A DNA stretch of 64,000 nt from an uncultured Flavobacteriaceae bacterium. GTDB taxonomy: Bacteria; Bacteroidota; Bacteroidia; Flavobacteriales; Flavobacteriaceae. The DNA lies in the NCBI GenBank assembly GCA_905181835.1, contig CAJIZF010000002.1, positions 248,001 through 312,000 on the forward strand. Reading direction: 5' to 3'. This document shows, piece after piece, positions 29,081 through 37,943 of this stretch (within the stretch, counting starts at the first letter, position 1; each line of letters begins with the position of its first letter). Both the position numbers and the translations under genes were made by a program. The notes under the pieces were generated by a model, which made no database searches, was not told the DNA's origin, and saw only the letters and a program-made list of their open reading frames with translations.

Positions 29081-29376
29081 ATATTAATACCTACCGGTAA
29101 TAATTTTTTATACTTTCTTCTGTTTTTTCTTAAAAACGAAGCGATTTCAGGGCTTGTAGGAACCAAATGAATTCCACGATTTTCAACAATTTTAAAAACC
29201 GCTTTAATAAAAATCTCTCTAAATCCTTGATCTTCCATATCACTTGGCATTATATATTTAGTGAGAAAAATTTTACGGTCTTGAAGTGCATATTCAATAC
29301 GAGCCATGTGCTCTTCAACTTCTAATTCAAATTGTCTTAAAAATTCGTTGTCGTTAATTTCTACATCTTCAATCAT
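29077..29376 (-). CDS. Short GNAT-related N-acetyltransferase-like protein
   Basis: A 99-residue soluble protein whose pattern (ELEVEEHMARIEYALQDRKI, then MEDQGFREIFIKAVFKIVEN and PTSPEIASFLRKN) matches the short, single-domain GCN5-related family (PF14542/YjdJ type). Such proteins lack a full acetyl-CoA domain. The canonical P-loop is not evident, with GFREIF in its place, so activity is doubtful. It is convergent with mtaB, overlapping by 4 bases. Family assignment is by pattern recognition. Confidence 0.7.
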   Translation of the reverse strand: MIEDVEINDNEFLRQFELEVEEHMARIEYALQDRKIFLTKYIMPSDMEDQGFREIFIKAVFKIVENRGIHLVPTSPEIASFLRKNRRKYKKLLPVGINI

Positions 29377-29511
29377 AAAATTTGATTTTTTAGATTATAC
29401 TAGGCCTTAATTCCCGTATTCGTTGGTATTGATCTCTAATTTAATTCTTTTAGGATTGTAATCCTTTAAAATGTAAATTTACAAATAATTATTGAGCTAA
29501 ACCTTATCCAA

Positions 29512-30189
29512 TTGGCAAACACCCCAAAGACCGTCGTTTATTTTGTGCCTGGATTGGCAGCTGGAAAAAAGATTTTTGAGTATATTTCTTTACCAAATCA
29601 CCTGTATGACGTTCGCGTATTAGAGTGGATTTCTCCCAACAAGAAGGAGTCCATAAAACAATATGCAAAAAGAATGGCTGCTTTGATTATTGAAAAAAAT
29701 ATAATACTAATAGGAGTTTCTTTTGGGGGAGTCATGGCTCAGGAAATGAGTTTTTTCTTAAAAATAAAAAAAATAATTATAATTTCTAGTGTAAAGTCTA
29801 AACACGAAATTCCATACAAATTAAAAATTTTAAAAAGAATCCCTGTTTATAGACTTATTCCAAGTAGATTTCTTGATAACACAAAAAACATCGTAAAATA
29901 TGGTCTAGGAATAAAATCCAAAAACAAATTACACTTGTATCAAAAATATCTTTCTGTAAAAGATACTCAATACCTTAAGTGGGCTATAAAACAAATGGTT
30001 GGATGGAAAAGAGTAAATGAAATTGAGAATATTATTCATATTCATGGAGACAAAGACCCTATATTTCCTATTAAAAAAATAAAAAACTGTATTGTAGTCC
30101 CTGGAGGAACACATATCATGCTTATAGTTAAGTTTAAATGGTTAAACGATAATCTTCCCTGTATTATTAATGGAGATTATAATGAATGA
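29512..30189 (+). CDS. Alpha/beta hydrolase family protein
   Basis: A 225-residue protein with an alpha/beta-hydrolase core. The nucleophile elbow GVSFGGVMAQEMS is at about residues 68-80, the oxyanion-type start is VVYFVPGLAAGKKIFEY, the acid is in IHGDKDPIFP and the catalytic histidine in VPGGTHIMLI. All three members of the triad are visible. The substrate is unknown. The start is the TTG at 29512; the nearest in-frame ATG is far inside the domain, so TTG (or an upstream ATT) must be used. No operon partner. Confidence 0.82.
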   Translation: MANTPKTVVYFVPGLAAGKKIFEYISLPNHLYDVRVLEWISPNKKESIKQYAKRMAALIIEKNIILIGVSFGGVMAQEMSFFLKIKKIIIISSVKSKHEIPYKLKILKRIPVYRLIPSRFLDNTKNIVKYGLGIKSKNKLHLYQKYLSVKDTQYLKWAIKQMVGWKRVNEIENIIHIHGDKDPIFPIKKIKNCIVVPGGTHIMLIVKFKWLNDNLPCIINGDYNE

Positions 30190-30297
30190 TGGTTAAAAAG
30201 TTTTTTATAATTTCAAGTTTTTTTTTATTTTGAAAAATAATTTCCTCTTATATTTAGATATGATTTTTTATCAATTTTAGCCTCCATTACATCAACT

Positions 30298-31224
30298 ATG
30301 AAATTTTTACCAAAACATTTTATTTTACTTTTTTTATTGGGAATAGTAGTGTTACTAATCCAAGCGATGCAAGAACCTTTGACTGATGCAGTTATTGAAA
30401 GAAAGTTGATAAACGATTATAATATTTATGCAATACCTATTCCTGAAAAAATGGATTTTGCTGGTGAAAAGGTACCTTTGAACAACCCAGATATTAAAGA
30501 GCGAATGGACAGAGAATTATTAGTAAATACCTATTGGCAATCCAATGGATTATTATTGATAAAAAGAGCAAATAAATATTTTCCAATTATTGAACCTTTA
30601 TTAAAAGAATATGGTATTCCAGATGATTTTAAATACTTAGCAGTTGCCGAAAGTGGTCTGCAAAATAATAGTTCTCCAGCAGGAGCCGCAGGATTTTGGC
30701 ATTTTATGAAAACTACTGGCAAAGAGTATGGTTTAGAAATTAACTCCTACGTTGATGAGCGTTATCACATTGAAATTGCAACTCGCGTAGCTGCTGAGTA
30801 TTTATTAAATGCTAAAAAACGTTTTGGAAGTTGGACTTTAGCGGCAGCATCCTACAATGCGGGTGTTTCAGGAATTAGTAGACAGCAAGAGCGACAGCTT
30901 ATTTATGATAGTTATTATGATTTATTGTTAAATGATGAAACAAGTCGTTATTTATTCAGAATTTTGGCTCTTAAAGAAATATTATCTAATCCCTACAAAT
31001 ATGGATTTAATTACAGAGAAAGTGATTTATATAAACCCATTTCAACCTACAAAGTAAAAGTAGATACCGCTGTTACTAATTTTGCAGTTTTCGCGAAAAA
31101 TTTTAATATTAATTATAAAATATTAAAAATTCACAATCCTTGGTTACGGGATAATTTTTTAAAAAATACCTCTGGTAAAGAGTACTTTATAGAAATACCT
31201 GAGGAAGGCTATTATAATAATTAA
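30298..31224 (+). CDS. Lytic murein transglycosylase (MltD/Slt70-like)
   Basis: A 308-residue envelope protein that cleaves peptidoglycan between MurNAc and GlcNAc, forming 1,6-anhydro ends. One N-terminal membrane or signal segment (FILLFLLGIVVLLIQAM) is followed by the SLT domain at about 90-240. The catalytic glutamate is in YLAVAESGLQNNSSPAGAAG, with the WxFMKTTGKEYGL loop and AAASYNAGVSGI. The C-terminal part (about 250-308) may be one LysM-like or PG-binding segment. It lies 3 bases ahead of the TauE/SafE gene, in the same direction. Confidence 0.9.
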   Translation: MKFLPKHFILLFLLGIVVLLIQAMQEPLTDAVIERKLINDYNIYAIPIPEKMDFAGEKVPLNNPDIKERMDRELLVNTYWQSNGLLLIKRANKYFPIIEPLLKEYGIPDDFKYLAVAESGLQNNSSPAGAAGFWHFMKTTGKEYGLEINSYVDERYHIEIATRVAAEYLLNAKKRFGSWTLAAASYNAGVSGISRQQERQLIYDSYYDLLLNDETSRYLFRILALKEILSNPYKYGFNYRESDLYKPISTYKVKVDTAVTNFAVFAKNFNINYKILKIHNPWLRDNFLKNTSGKEYFIEIPEEGYYNN

Positions 31225-31226
31225 AG

Positions 31227-31601
31227 ATGAAAATGGAATCAACAATTTTAATATCGCTTTTGATTATTGGAGTTTTAGCAGGTATCTTAAGTGGATTAAT
31301 TGGAGTAGGAGGAGGAGTGATAATGATTCCTTTGCTGGTATTTGTATTGGGTTATTCTCAACACGCGGCTCAGGGAACAAGCTTAGCGGTTTTAGCAATA
31401 CCAGTTACATTTATAGCGGCATATAACTATTATTCTGAAGGGTATATTAGTTGGAAATTTGCCATAATTATAGCGATTGGATTTGTAGTTGGAGGATATT
31501 TTGGCTCAAAATGGGCTATTTCAATCGATCAATCTCTTTTAAAAAAAATATTTGGAGTTATTCTTTTAATTGCTGCTATTAAAATGTTCTTTGGAAAATA
31601 A
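31227..31601 (+). CDS. Half-size TauE/SafE family permease
   Basis: A 124-residue inner-membrane protein with four membrane segments and the family signature GLIGVGGGVIMIPLLVFVL near residue 25. This is one TauE/SafE repeat; full proteins carry two, so this half-size form must dimerise or pair with another half. Half-size members are common in Bacteroidetes, so I do not consider it truncated. Likely substrates are sulphite-like or organosulphur anions, by family only. It starts 3 bases after the transglycosylase stop. Confidence 0.88.
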   Translation: MKMESTILISLLIIGVLAGILSGLIGVGGGVIMIPLLVFVLGYSQHAAQGTSLAVLAIPVTFIAAYNYYSEGYISWKFAIIIAIGFVVGGYFGSKWAISIDQSLLKKIFGVILLIAAIKMFFGK

Positions 31602-31628
31602 TCTTTGTCGAAACTTTCAAAAGAGTAT

Positions 31629-31775
31629 CTAATCAAACACTTTTATTAGATAATAAATACCCAGAAGTGAAGCGCCAATGATTAGTAATATATCTGCACC
31701 AGACCAAGACATAAGTTTAAATAAACACGCAAAAATTGCTACTGAAAGGCCTAAGTTTTTTAGTTTAAGTATCAT
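31629..31775 (-). CDS. 48-residue GldL-like small membrane protein
   Basis: A minus-strand frame of 49 codons starting at ATG 31775 and ending with TAG at 31629. It encodes MILKLKNLGLSVAIFACLFK followed by LMSWSGADILLIIGASLLGI. Two membrane segments are evident. The phrase FKLMSWSGADILLIIG strongly recalls the N-terminal membrane hairpin of GldL, the T9SS motor protein (FKI.HWPGAD...). A stand-alone hairpin like this is not the motor itself. It lies 9 bases from the TPR gene stop at 31785-32351 and reads in the same direction, so it is probably its last operon gene. Convergent with TauE/SafE. Confidence 0.75.
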   Translation of the reverse strand: MILKLKNLGLSVAIFACLFKLMSWSGADILLIIGASLLGIYYLIKVFD

Positions 31776-31784
31776 TGTATTATT

Positions 31785-32351
31785 TTAAAATCTTCTGCCA
31801 CCACGAGCACTACGACCAAATTGTTGTTGAGGTTGTCCAGCTTTTTTCATTTGATTTTTCATCATTTTGATTTGATTGTCTAACATATTATGCTTGTCTA
31901 ATTTTTTAGCTTCGGTCAGAAGTGTTTGTGCTTCCCTTTTTCTGTTTTTAGACATTGCTATTCCAGCTAGATTTAATTTAGCCATCGCTAAATCAGTATC
32001 CATAGACAAACCCAAACTTATTGCTTTTTTAAAATATTTTTCTGCTTCATTCATATTTGTTTGGGAAACCATAAGGCCATTGAGGTAGTTATAATATCCT
32101 TGTTGTTTTTTTACCAGTGATGATTCCGGATTTCCTATTTTATCTAACCATTTTTTTGCCCCGGGAAAATCCTCTTTTCTTAATCTTAAGAAGGCTAATA
32201 ATATAATTTCATTTTTAAAGTAAAGAAAAATAAATATGGAAGAAAGTAAAATATACATAATGCCATTACCTATATTTCCTTCCGAAAACTGCCAAACAGC
32301 AATTAATACTATTAAAACTGCTAATACTAATTTTAAATTTTTATTGAACAT
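31785..32351 (-). CDS. TPR-repeat protein with two N-terminal membrane segments
   Basis: A 188-residue protein: membrane segments at about 7-22 and 30-48, then a TPR-like helical region at about 55-165. Its repeats include GYYNYLNGLMVSQTNMNEAE, DLAMAKLNLAGIAMSKNRKR and a LTEAKKLDKHNM-type helix. The basic, Gly-rich tail is QQFGRSARGGRRF. It is probably a scaffold at the inner membrane. The DUF2892-like N-terminus is uncertain. It has its own promoter region next to the divergent rpmH. Confidence 0.75.
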   Translation of the reverse strand: MFNKNLKLVLAVLIVLIAVWQFSEGNIGNGIMYILLSSIFIFLYFKNEIILLAFLRLRKEDFPGAKKWLDKIGNPESSLVKKQQGYYNYLNGLMVSQTNMNEAEKYFKKAISLGLSMDTDLAMAKLNLAGIAMSKNRKREAQTLLTEAKKLDKHNMLDNQIKMMKNQMKKAGQPQQQFGRSARGGRRF

Positions 32352-32410
32352 ATTGATTATTTATAGGATGCAAATGTATAAAAACAATTCTAAATATTTT
32401 AATATTATGG

Positions 32411-32441
32411 TTTGTGTAAGTAAAAAATGATTGTATATTTG
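32411..32441 (+). promoter_or_regulatory. Promoter of rpmH
   Basis: TTTG at 32411-32414 and TATATTTG at 32434-32441, spacer 19 bases: one of the best Bacteroidetes consensus promoters in the window. The leader is about 65 bases. Confidence 0.7.
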
Positions 32442-32512
32442 CGCTCAGTTTTAAGGTAAGTTATTTTAAGACTTATAATAGATTAATATTCAGATTTTAA
32501 AGATAAATAGTA

Positions 32513-32674
32513 ATGAGTAAAAGAACATTTCAGCCCTCAAAAAGAAAAAGAAGAAATAAGCATGGTTTTAGAGAACGTATGGCTTCTGTAAGTGGAAGAA
32601 AAGTTTTAGCAGCAAGAAGAGCTAAAGGTAGAAAGAAAATTTCTGTATCATCTGAAACTCGTCACAAAAAATAA
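32513..32674 (+). CDS. rpmH: 50S ribosomal protein L34
   Basis: A 53-residue, very basic ribosomal protein: [20 protein letters not shown], then a [18 protein letters not shown] core. This is the full L34 pattern, with the short Ser/Thr-rich tail usual in flavobacteria. It is preceded by a good promoter and followed by a strong terminator, so it is transcribed alone. In many bacteria rpmH neighbours dnaA and rnpA; here it is next to carB and a TPR protein gene, an arrangement common in flavobacteria. Confidence 0.97.
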   Translation: MSKRTFQPSKRKRRNKHGFRERMASVSGRKVLAARRAKGRKKISVSSETRHKK

Positions 32675-32689
32675 TGTTAATAAATATAT

Positions 32690-32728
32690 AAAAAAAAGGT
32701 GTTGTTCTTAGAGCAACACCTTTTTTTT
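32690..32728 (+). terminator. Strong terminator after rpmH
   Basis: A-rich arm AAAAAGGTGTTG and T-rich arm CAACACCTTTTT form a 12-bp stem, with a nine-base loop and a run of T. Confidence 0.9.
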
Positions 32729-32773
32729 GTACCCTGTAGTATGTAATTTTACACCGCTTAAAAAAATCGGATT

Positions 32774-35629
32774 ATGCCTAAAAATAAAAATCTCTCATCA
32801 ATATTAATTATAGGTTCTGGTCCTATAGTTATTGGCCAAGCATGTGAATTTGATTATTCAGGTTCACAATCTTTACGATCTTTAAGAGAAGATGGTATTG
32901 AAACAATTTTAATTAATTCTAACCCAGCAACAATCATGACTGATCCTTCAATGGCAGATCATGTTTATTTGCTGCCACTTACCACAAAATCTATCATACA
33001 GATTTTAAAAGAACATCCTCAAATCGATGCAGTATTGGCTACTATGGGTGGCCAAACAGCTTTAAATTTATGTATTGAAGCCGATGAAAAAGGTATATGG
33101 AAAGATTTTGAAGTAGATTTAATTGGTGTTGATATCAATGCTATAAACATTACTGAAGATAGAGAACAATTTAGAGAATTAATGGGTAGAATAGGAGTAG
33201 CTATGGCACCGCAAGCTACCGCCACTTCTTTTTTAAGAGGTAAAGAGATTGCACAAGATTTTGGTTTTCCATTGTGTATTCGATCATCGTTCACTTTAGG
33301 GGGAGCTGGAGCAGCAATAGTTTATGAAGAAAAAGATTTTGATAAATTACTTCGAAGGGGATTAGAAATTTCTCCAATTCATGAGGTAATGATAGACAAA
33401 GCAATGATGGGATGGAAGGAATACGAATTAGAGCTGTTACGGGATAAAAATGACAATGTGGTAATTATTTGTTCAATTGAAAATATGGATCCTATGGGGA
33501 TTCATACTGGAGATTCTATAACTGTCGCTCCTGCCATGACACTTAGTGATAGCACTTTTCAGAAGATGCGAAATATGGCCATTAAAATGATGCGTAGTAT
33601 TGGAGATTTTGAAGGGGGATGTAATGTTCAATTTGCTGTAAGTCCTGATGAAAAAGAAGATATTATTGCTATAGAAATTAATCCGAGAGTTTCTAGATCT
33701 TCTGCTTTAGCCAGTAAAGCTACAGGTTATCCAATTGCAAAAATTGCAACTAAGTTAGCTATAGGATATACATTAGATGAGTTAGATAACCAAATTACCA
33801 AATCTACTTCGGCACTATTTGAACCAACTTTAGATTATGTTATTGTAAAAATACCGAGATGGAATTTTGACAAATTTGAGGGCTCCGATAGAACATTAGG
33901 ATTGCAAATGAAGTCGGTAGGAGAAGTCATGGGCATTGGTCGATCTTTTCAAGAGGCTCTTCATAAAGCTACACAATCACTAGAAATAAAGCGTAATGGT
34001 TTAGGAGCAGATGGAAAAGGTTATAAAGATTATAATACAATAATTGACAAATTAACCAATGCGTCATGGGATCGGGTGTTTGTCATTTATGATGCTATTG
34101 CAATGGGTATTCCATTAAGCCAGATTTATGATATTACAAAAATCGACATGTGGTATTTAAAACAATATGAAGAATTGTTTCAATTAGAAAAAGAAATTTC
34201 AACTTACGATATTAGCTCTATTAACAGTGATTTATTGTTAGAAGCTAAACAAAAAGGTTATGGTGACAGACAAATTGCTCACATGTTAGGATGTTTAGAA
34301 AGTGAAGTTTATAAAAAGAGGGATGAATTAAATATTAATAGAGTCTACAAATTAGTTGATACTTGTGCTGCTGAATTTAAGGCTCAAACACCTTATTACT
34401 ATTCTACATTTGAAAATAAAATGCAGACTAAAGACGGTAAAAGTTATGCGGATAACGATAGTATTGTTTCTGAAAAAAAGAAGATTGTTGTTTTAGGTTC
34501 GGGGCCAAATAGAATAGGTCAAGGGATCGAATTTGACTATTGTTGTGTACATGGAGTTTTAGCGGCTTCAGAGTGTGGTTATGAAACAATAATGATCAAC
34601 TGTAATCCTGAAACGGTTTCCACTGATTTTGATACTGCAGATAAATTATATTTTGAACCTATATTTTGGGAACATATTTACGACATCATCCGACTTGAAA
34701 AACCAGAAGGCGTTATAGTTCAGTTAGGTGGACAAACTGCATTGAAACTAGCTGAAAAATTAACTAAATATGGAGTGAAAATTATTGGGACTAGTTTTGA
34801 ATCATTAGATTTAGCTGAAGATCGAGGTAGTTTTTCAAAACTTTTAAAAGAAAATAATATTCCTTTTCCTGAATTTGGTGTTGCTGAAAATGCAAATGAA
34901 GCTTTACTTTTAGCAGATCATTTAGATTTTCCAATATTGGTGCGACCATCTTATGTTCTAGGTGGGCAAGGGATGAAAATCGTTATTAATAAGGATGAAT
35001 TGGTTGAACACGTTGTCGATTTATTAAGAAAAATACCTAATAATAAATTACTTTTAGATCATTATTTAGATGGTGCTATTGAAGCAGAAGCAGATGCAAT
35101 TTGTGATGCTGACGGGAATGTTTATATTATTGGAATTATGGAACACATAGAGCCCTGTGGTATACATTCAGGTGATTCAAATGCTACGCTGCCCGCTTTC
35201 AACTTGGGGGATTTAGTGATGCAGCAAATTATTGATCATACACATACGATAGCCAGAGCACTCAATACTATAGGATTAATCAATATTCAGTTTGCAATAA
35301 AAGAAGAGATGGTGTATATCATAGAAGCAAATCCCAGGGCTTCAAGAACAGTTCCTTTTATAGCGAAAGCATACAAAGAACCTTATGTGAATTATGCAAC
35401 AAAAGTTATGCTTGGGGAAAAAATGGTAACTGATTTTAACTTCAATCCCCAACTTGAAGGCTATGCAATCAAACAGCCTGTTTTTTCTTTTAATAAATTT
35501 CCAAATGTAGATAAACGATTGGGTCCTGAAATGAAAAGTACAGGTGAGAGTATCTTATTTATTGATAGTTTAAAAGATGATCAATTTTATGATTTATACT
35601 CAAGGAGGAAGATGTATTTAAGTAAATAA
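32774..35629 (+). CDS. carB: Carbamoyl-phosphate synthase large subunit
   Basis: Makes carbamoyl phosphate from bicarbonate, ATP and ammonia delivered by the CarA glutaminase, for pyrimidines and arginine. The 951 residues contain two homologous halves. Each has a GSGPIVIGQACEFDYSG / GSGPNRIGQGIEFDYCC preATP-grasp motif and an ATP-grasp domain (IRSSFTLGGAGAAIV, VRPSYVLGGQGMKIV). The glutamates and Asn of the metal site are in AIEINPRVSRSSAL and IEANPRASRTVPF. It ends at LYSRRKMYLSK, so it lacks the roughly 120-residue C-terminal MGS allosteric domain of the E. coli enzyme (1073 residues). The short form is usual in Bacteroidetes. carA is not adjacent. Confidence 0.97.
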   Translation: MPKNKNLSSILIIGSGPIVIGQACEFDYSGSQSLRSLREDGIETILINSNPATIMTDPSMADHVYLLPLTTKSIIQILKEHPQIDAVLATMGGQTALNLCIEADEKGIWKDFEVDLIGVDINAINITEDREQFRELMGRIGVAMAPQATATSFLRGKEIAQDFGFPLCIRSSFTLGGAGAAIVYEEKDFDKLLRRGLEISPIHEVMIDKAMMGWKEYELELLRDKNDNVVIICSIENMDPMGIHTGDSITVAPAMTLSDSTFQKMRNMAIKMMRSIGDFEGGCNVQFAVSPDEKEDIIAIEINPRVSRSSALASKATGYPIAKIATKLAIGYTLDELDNQITKSTSALFEPTLDYVIVKIPRWNFDKFEGSDRTLGLQMKSVGEVMGIGRSFQEALHKATQSLEIKRNGLGADGKGYKDYNTIIDKLTNASWDRVFVIYDAIAMGIPLSQIYDITKIDMWYLKQYEELFQLEKEISTYDISSINSDLLLEAKQKGYGDRQIAHMLGCLESEVYKKRDELNINRVYKLVDTCAAEFKAQTPYYYSTFENKMQTKDGKSYADNDSIVSEKKKIVVLGSGPNRIGQGIEFDYCCVHGVLAASECGYETIMINCNPETVSTDFDTADKLYFEPIFWEHIYDIIRLEKPEGVIVQLGGQTALKLAEKLTKYGVKIIGTSFESLDLAEDRGSFSKLLKENNIPFPEFGVAENANEALLLADHLDFPILVRPSYVLGGQGMKIVINKDELVEHVVDLLRKIPNNKLLLDHYLDGAIEAEADAICDADGNVYIIGIMEHIEPCGIHSGDSNATLPAFNLGDLVMQQIIDHTHTIARALNTIGLINIQFAIKEEMVYIIEANPRASRTVPFIAKAYKEPYVNYATKVMLGEKMVTDFNFNPQLEGYAIKQPVFSFNKFPNVDKRLGPEMKSTGESILFIDSLKDDQFYDLYSRRKMYLSK

Positions 35630-35747
35630 TTTAGTCTTAAATCCATTTAAATTGGTTTCTGATTAAATAGATAAATATAAAAGCTATTTGTATTATATCG
35701 ATATGAAATAAATTTTTCACTATATTTATTTATCTAAAACTATATGA

Positions 35748-36116
35748 ATGAAATTTAAATTCTCCTATCCTTTATGTTTTTTTCTCTTTGTGTTATCAAG
35801 TTGTACAAATACTACTTATAATGATATCCAACTTGATGAAGATGTAAACTCAGATTTTGTAACCTATCAAGAGGTAAAACCAATTATAGACAATAACTGT
35901 CTAAATTGCCATAGCAATCCCACTCAAAATGGAGCATCTATGTCGCTAGTTACTTATGAAGAAGTGAAAAATTCTGTTTTAAACAGAAATTTAATTGATA
36001 GAATTAGTCGTAACGATGGCGCAGATGGGCTAATGCCTCAAGGAGGCCCAAGATTATCTCAAGACTTAATAAATATAATTATTCAATGGGAGTTAGACGC
36101 TCTTTTAGAAAACTAA
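35748..36116 (+). CDS. Cytochrome c-like lipoprotein with one haem-binding motif
   Basis: A 122-residue lipoprotein (lipobox FVLSSCTN). A single CxxCH haem motif sits in IIDNNCLNCHSNPTQNGASM at about 45-64, and a possible axial methionine in NDGADGLMPQGGPRLS at about 95-110. The C-terminal helix IINIIIQWELDALLE is typical of the planctomycete-type/PSCyt domain. It would be a periplasmic or surface electron carrier or a sensor. It is the first gene of a four-gene cluster with YceI, an OB-fold protein and a DUF5777 barrel (gaps 5, 3 and 7 bases), so the four likely work together. Confidence 0.85.
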   Translation: MKFKFSYPLCFFLFVLSSCTNTTYNDIQLDEDVNSDFVTYQEVKPIIDNNCLNCHSNPTQNGASMSLVTYEEVKNSVLNRNLIDRISRNDGADGLMPQGGPRLSQDLINIIIQWELDALLEN

Positions 36117-36121
36117 AAACG

Positions 36122-36673
36122 ATGAAGAAAAATATTTTCTTTTTACTTTTATTTTTTTTTACAATAAGTTTTAATTTTGCGCAGGAAAGATTTGCTACAA
36201 AATCAGGTATTATTAATTTTGAAGCATCTGTCCCTTCATTTGAGGAAGTAAAAGCAACGCACAATTCGGTGAGTGCTATTTTAAAGTCTAATGGAGACTT
36301 TGCTTCTTTAGCTCTTGTTAGAGGATTTCGTTTTAAAGTTGCTTTAATGGAAGAGCATTTTAATGAAAGTTATGTTGAATCTAGTAAGTATCCAAAGGCT
36401 ACATTTAGCGGAAAAATCAAGGATTTTAATAGTTCCGAATTGTCGGGTGTTCAAAAGGATTATATACTATTGGGTACAGTTTCAATGCATGGAAAAGAAA
36501 AAAAAATCGAAACTACAGTTAATTTAAAAGAAATTGACAACATCATTTATTTAACGACAAGCTTTACTTTAAGACCAGAAGATTTTAATATTGAAATACC
36601 AAGTATTGTTAGTAATAAAATAGCAGAAGAAATAAATATATCAACATACTTTGAATTAAGAACAAACTTTTAA
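36122..36673 (+). CDS. YceI family periplasmic protein
   Basis: A 183-residue secreted protein with a signal peptide (MKKNIFFLLLFFFTISFNFA-Q). The mature part is a YceI lipocalin-like barrel: FATKSGIINFEASVPSFEEV, the central FKVALMEEHFNESYVESSKY and the YPKATFSGKI motif, and IETTVNLKEIDNIIYL near the end. YceI proteins bind polyisoprenoids such as quinones in their barrel. With a haem lipoprotein just upstream, a role in quinone/electron chemistry of the envelope is plausible. The start ATG at 36122 is 5 bases after the lipoprotein stop. Confidence 0.9.
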   Translation: MKKNIFFLLLFFFTISFNFAQERFATKSGIINFEASVPSFEEVKATHNSVSAILKSNGDFASLALVRGFRFKVALMEEHFNESYVESSKYPKATFSGKIKDFNSSELSGVQKDYILLGTVSMHGKEKKIETTVNLKEIDNIIYLTTSFTLRPEDFNIEIPSIVSNKIAEEINISTYFELRTNF

Positions 36674-36676
36674 AAA

Positions 36677-37054
36677 ATGTCTAAAGAACTCAAATTTGTA
36701 GTATTATTCTTTTTTTTATTTTCGGGTACCTATTTTTTATATAATTATCTATATCAAAATCACAGAAATATTCAGTTAGAAAAAGCTGAGGTAATTGTTT
36801 CTGCCGAAGGTCTAATTGATTTTTTCAAGAAAAATGAGTCAGAAAAAGTTTTAAATAAAACACTAGAAATCAATGGATTATTAACCGAGATTGGTTCAAA
36901 GAGTGTTACCATTGACAATAAAGTTCAATGCAGTTTTAATTTTGAAATTAAAGATTTTAAAATCAATCAAAATATAACTGTCAAAGGAAGATGTATTGGT
37001 TATGATGAACTTTTTGAAATAGTTAAAATAGATCAGTCTTCCATTATTAAATAA
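36677..37054 (+). CDS. Membrane-anchored OB-fold (tRNA_anti-like) protein
   Basis: A 125-residue protein: one N-terminal membrane anchor (FVVLFFFLFSGTYFLYNYLY), then an OB-fold domain at about 45-120 with VIVSAEGLIDFFKKNESEK, LEINGLLTEIGSKSVTID and the closing VKGRCIGYDELFEIVKIDQS. The pattern fits the tRNA_anti-like family (PF12869), a Bacteroidetes-rich family of exported OB-folds with no known function. It follows YceI by 3 bases and precedes the DUF5777 gene by 7. Confidence 0.82.
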   Translation: MSKELKFVVLFFFLFSGTYFLYNYLYQNHRNIQLEKAEVIVSAEGLIDFFKKNESEKVLNKTLEINGLLTEIGSKSVTIDNKVQCSFNFEIKDFKINQNITVKGRCIGYDELFEIVKIDQSSIIK

Positions 37055-37061
37055 TTTATAC

Positions 37062-37943
37062 ATGAAAAATATAGCCTTCTTTTTTTTATTATTTCCTCTT
37101 TTTGTTTTTTCACAAGATGATTTATTAGACGAATTAAACGAGGAAATTATAGAAGATAAAAAAGTAATTTCTGTTTTTAAGTCATTAAAAGTTGTGAATT
37201 TTGAAACTACTAAACTTGTAAATAAAAAAGATTTTTATTTAGTGATTTCTCATCGATTTGGTTCTGTTAAAAACGGAATTGATGATCTCTTTGGTTTGGA
37301 TCAGGCAGTTACACAATTTAAATTTATTTACGGTATAAACGAATGGTTAAACCTAGGTTTAGCAAGATCATCCTATAAAAAAAAATATGGTTTACACGCC
37401 AAATTTAGATTAAAATACCAAGAAAAAAATAATTTTCCTTTATCTATAGTGGGCTACAGTTTAATTACCGCAAACACTGCGTTGAAAGATAATGTTTACC
37501 CAAATATTAATTTTGAAAACAGACTCTCTTACACAACCCAACTTCTAATCTCTCGAAAAATTAATGATAATTTATCATTATTACTAGCGCCTAGTTTTGT
37601 TCACGAAAATTTAGCTACAAGAAGTTTTGCAGAAGAAAATGGATCTACCGTTTTTTATGATGAAGAAAACAATCAAATTGCTCTTGGTTTTGGCGGACGC
37701 TATAAACTTTCAAAACGAATCAGCCTAAATATTGACTATGGTTTACATTTAAATAGAAATGAAAACTCAGTATACAATAATCCTCTTTCTATCGGAGCAG
37801 ATATAGAAACGGGAGGTCATGTTTTTCAGTTGCACTTTACGAATGCTCAAGCTATGTTTGAAGAAGGTTTTATCACTCAAGCTCAAGGTGACTGGTTAAA
37901 TGGCGATTTCTTTTTTGGTTTTAATCTAGTAAGAGTATTTTAA
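37062..37943 (+). CDS. DUF5777 family outer-membrane beta-barrel protein
   Basis: A 293-residue exported protein: signal peptide (MKNIAFFFLLFPLFVFS-Q), then an acidic linker and a series of amphipathic beta strands, such as DFYLVISHRFGSVKNGIDDL, WLNLGLARSSYKKKYGLHAK and ISLNIDYGLHLNRNENS. It ends in an aromatic residue (FFGFNLVRVF), typical of Omp barrels. It matches DUF5777 in my knowledge of the family. Last gene of the haem lipoprotein-YceI-OB cluster, so it may be the outer-membrane partner of that system. Confidence 0.85.
   Translation: MKNIAFFFLLFPLFVFSQDDLLDELNEEIIEDKKVISVFKSLKVVNFETTKLVNKKDFYLVISHRFGSVKNGIDDLFGLDQAVTQFKFIYGINEWLNLGLARSSYKKKYGLHAKFRLKYQEKNNFPLSIVGYSLITANTALKDNVYPNINFENRLSYTTQLLISRKINDNLSLLLAPSFVHENLATRSFAEENGSTVFYDEENNQIALGFGGRYKLSKRISLNIDYGLHLNRNENSVYNNPLSIGADIETGGHVFQLHFTNAQAMFEEGFITQAQGDWLNGDFFFGFNLVRVF

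Noticed and set aside
31227..31601. TauE/SafE gene as a truncated pseudogene
   Set aside because: Single-repeat members of this length are common in the phylum and the frame is intact with signature and four membrane segments.
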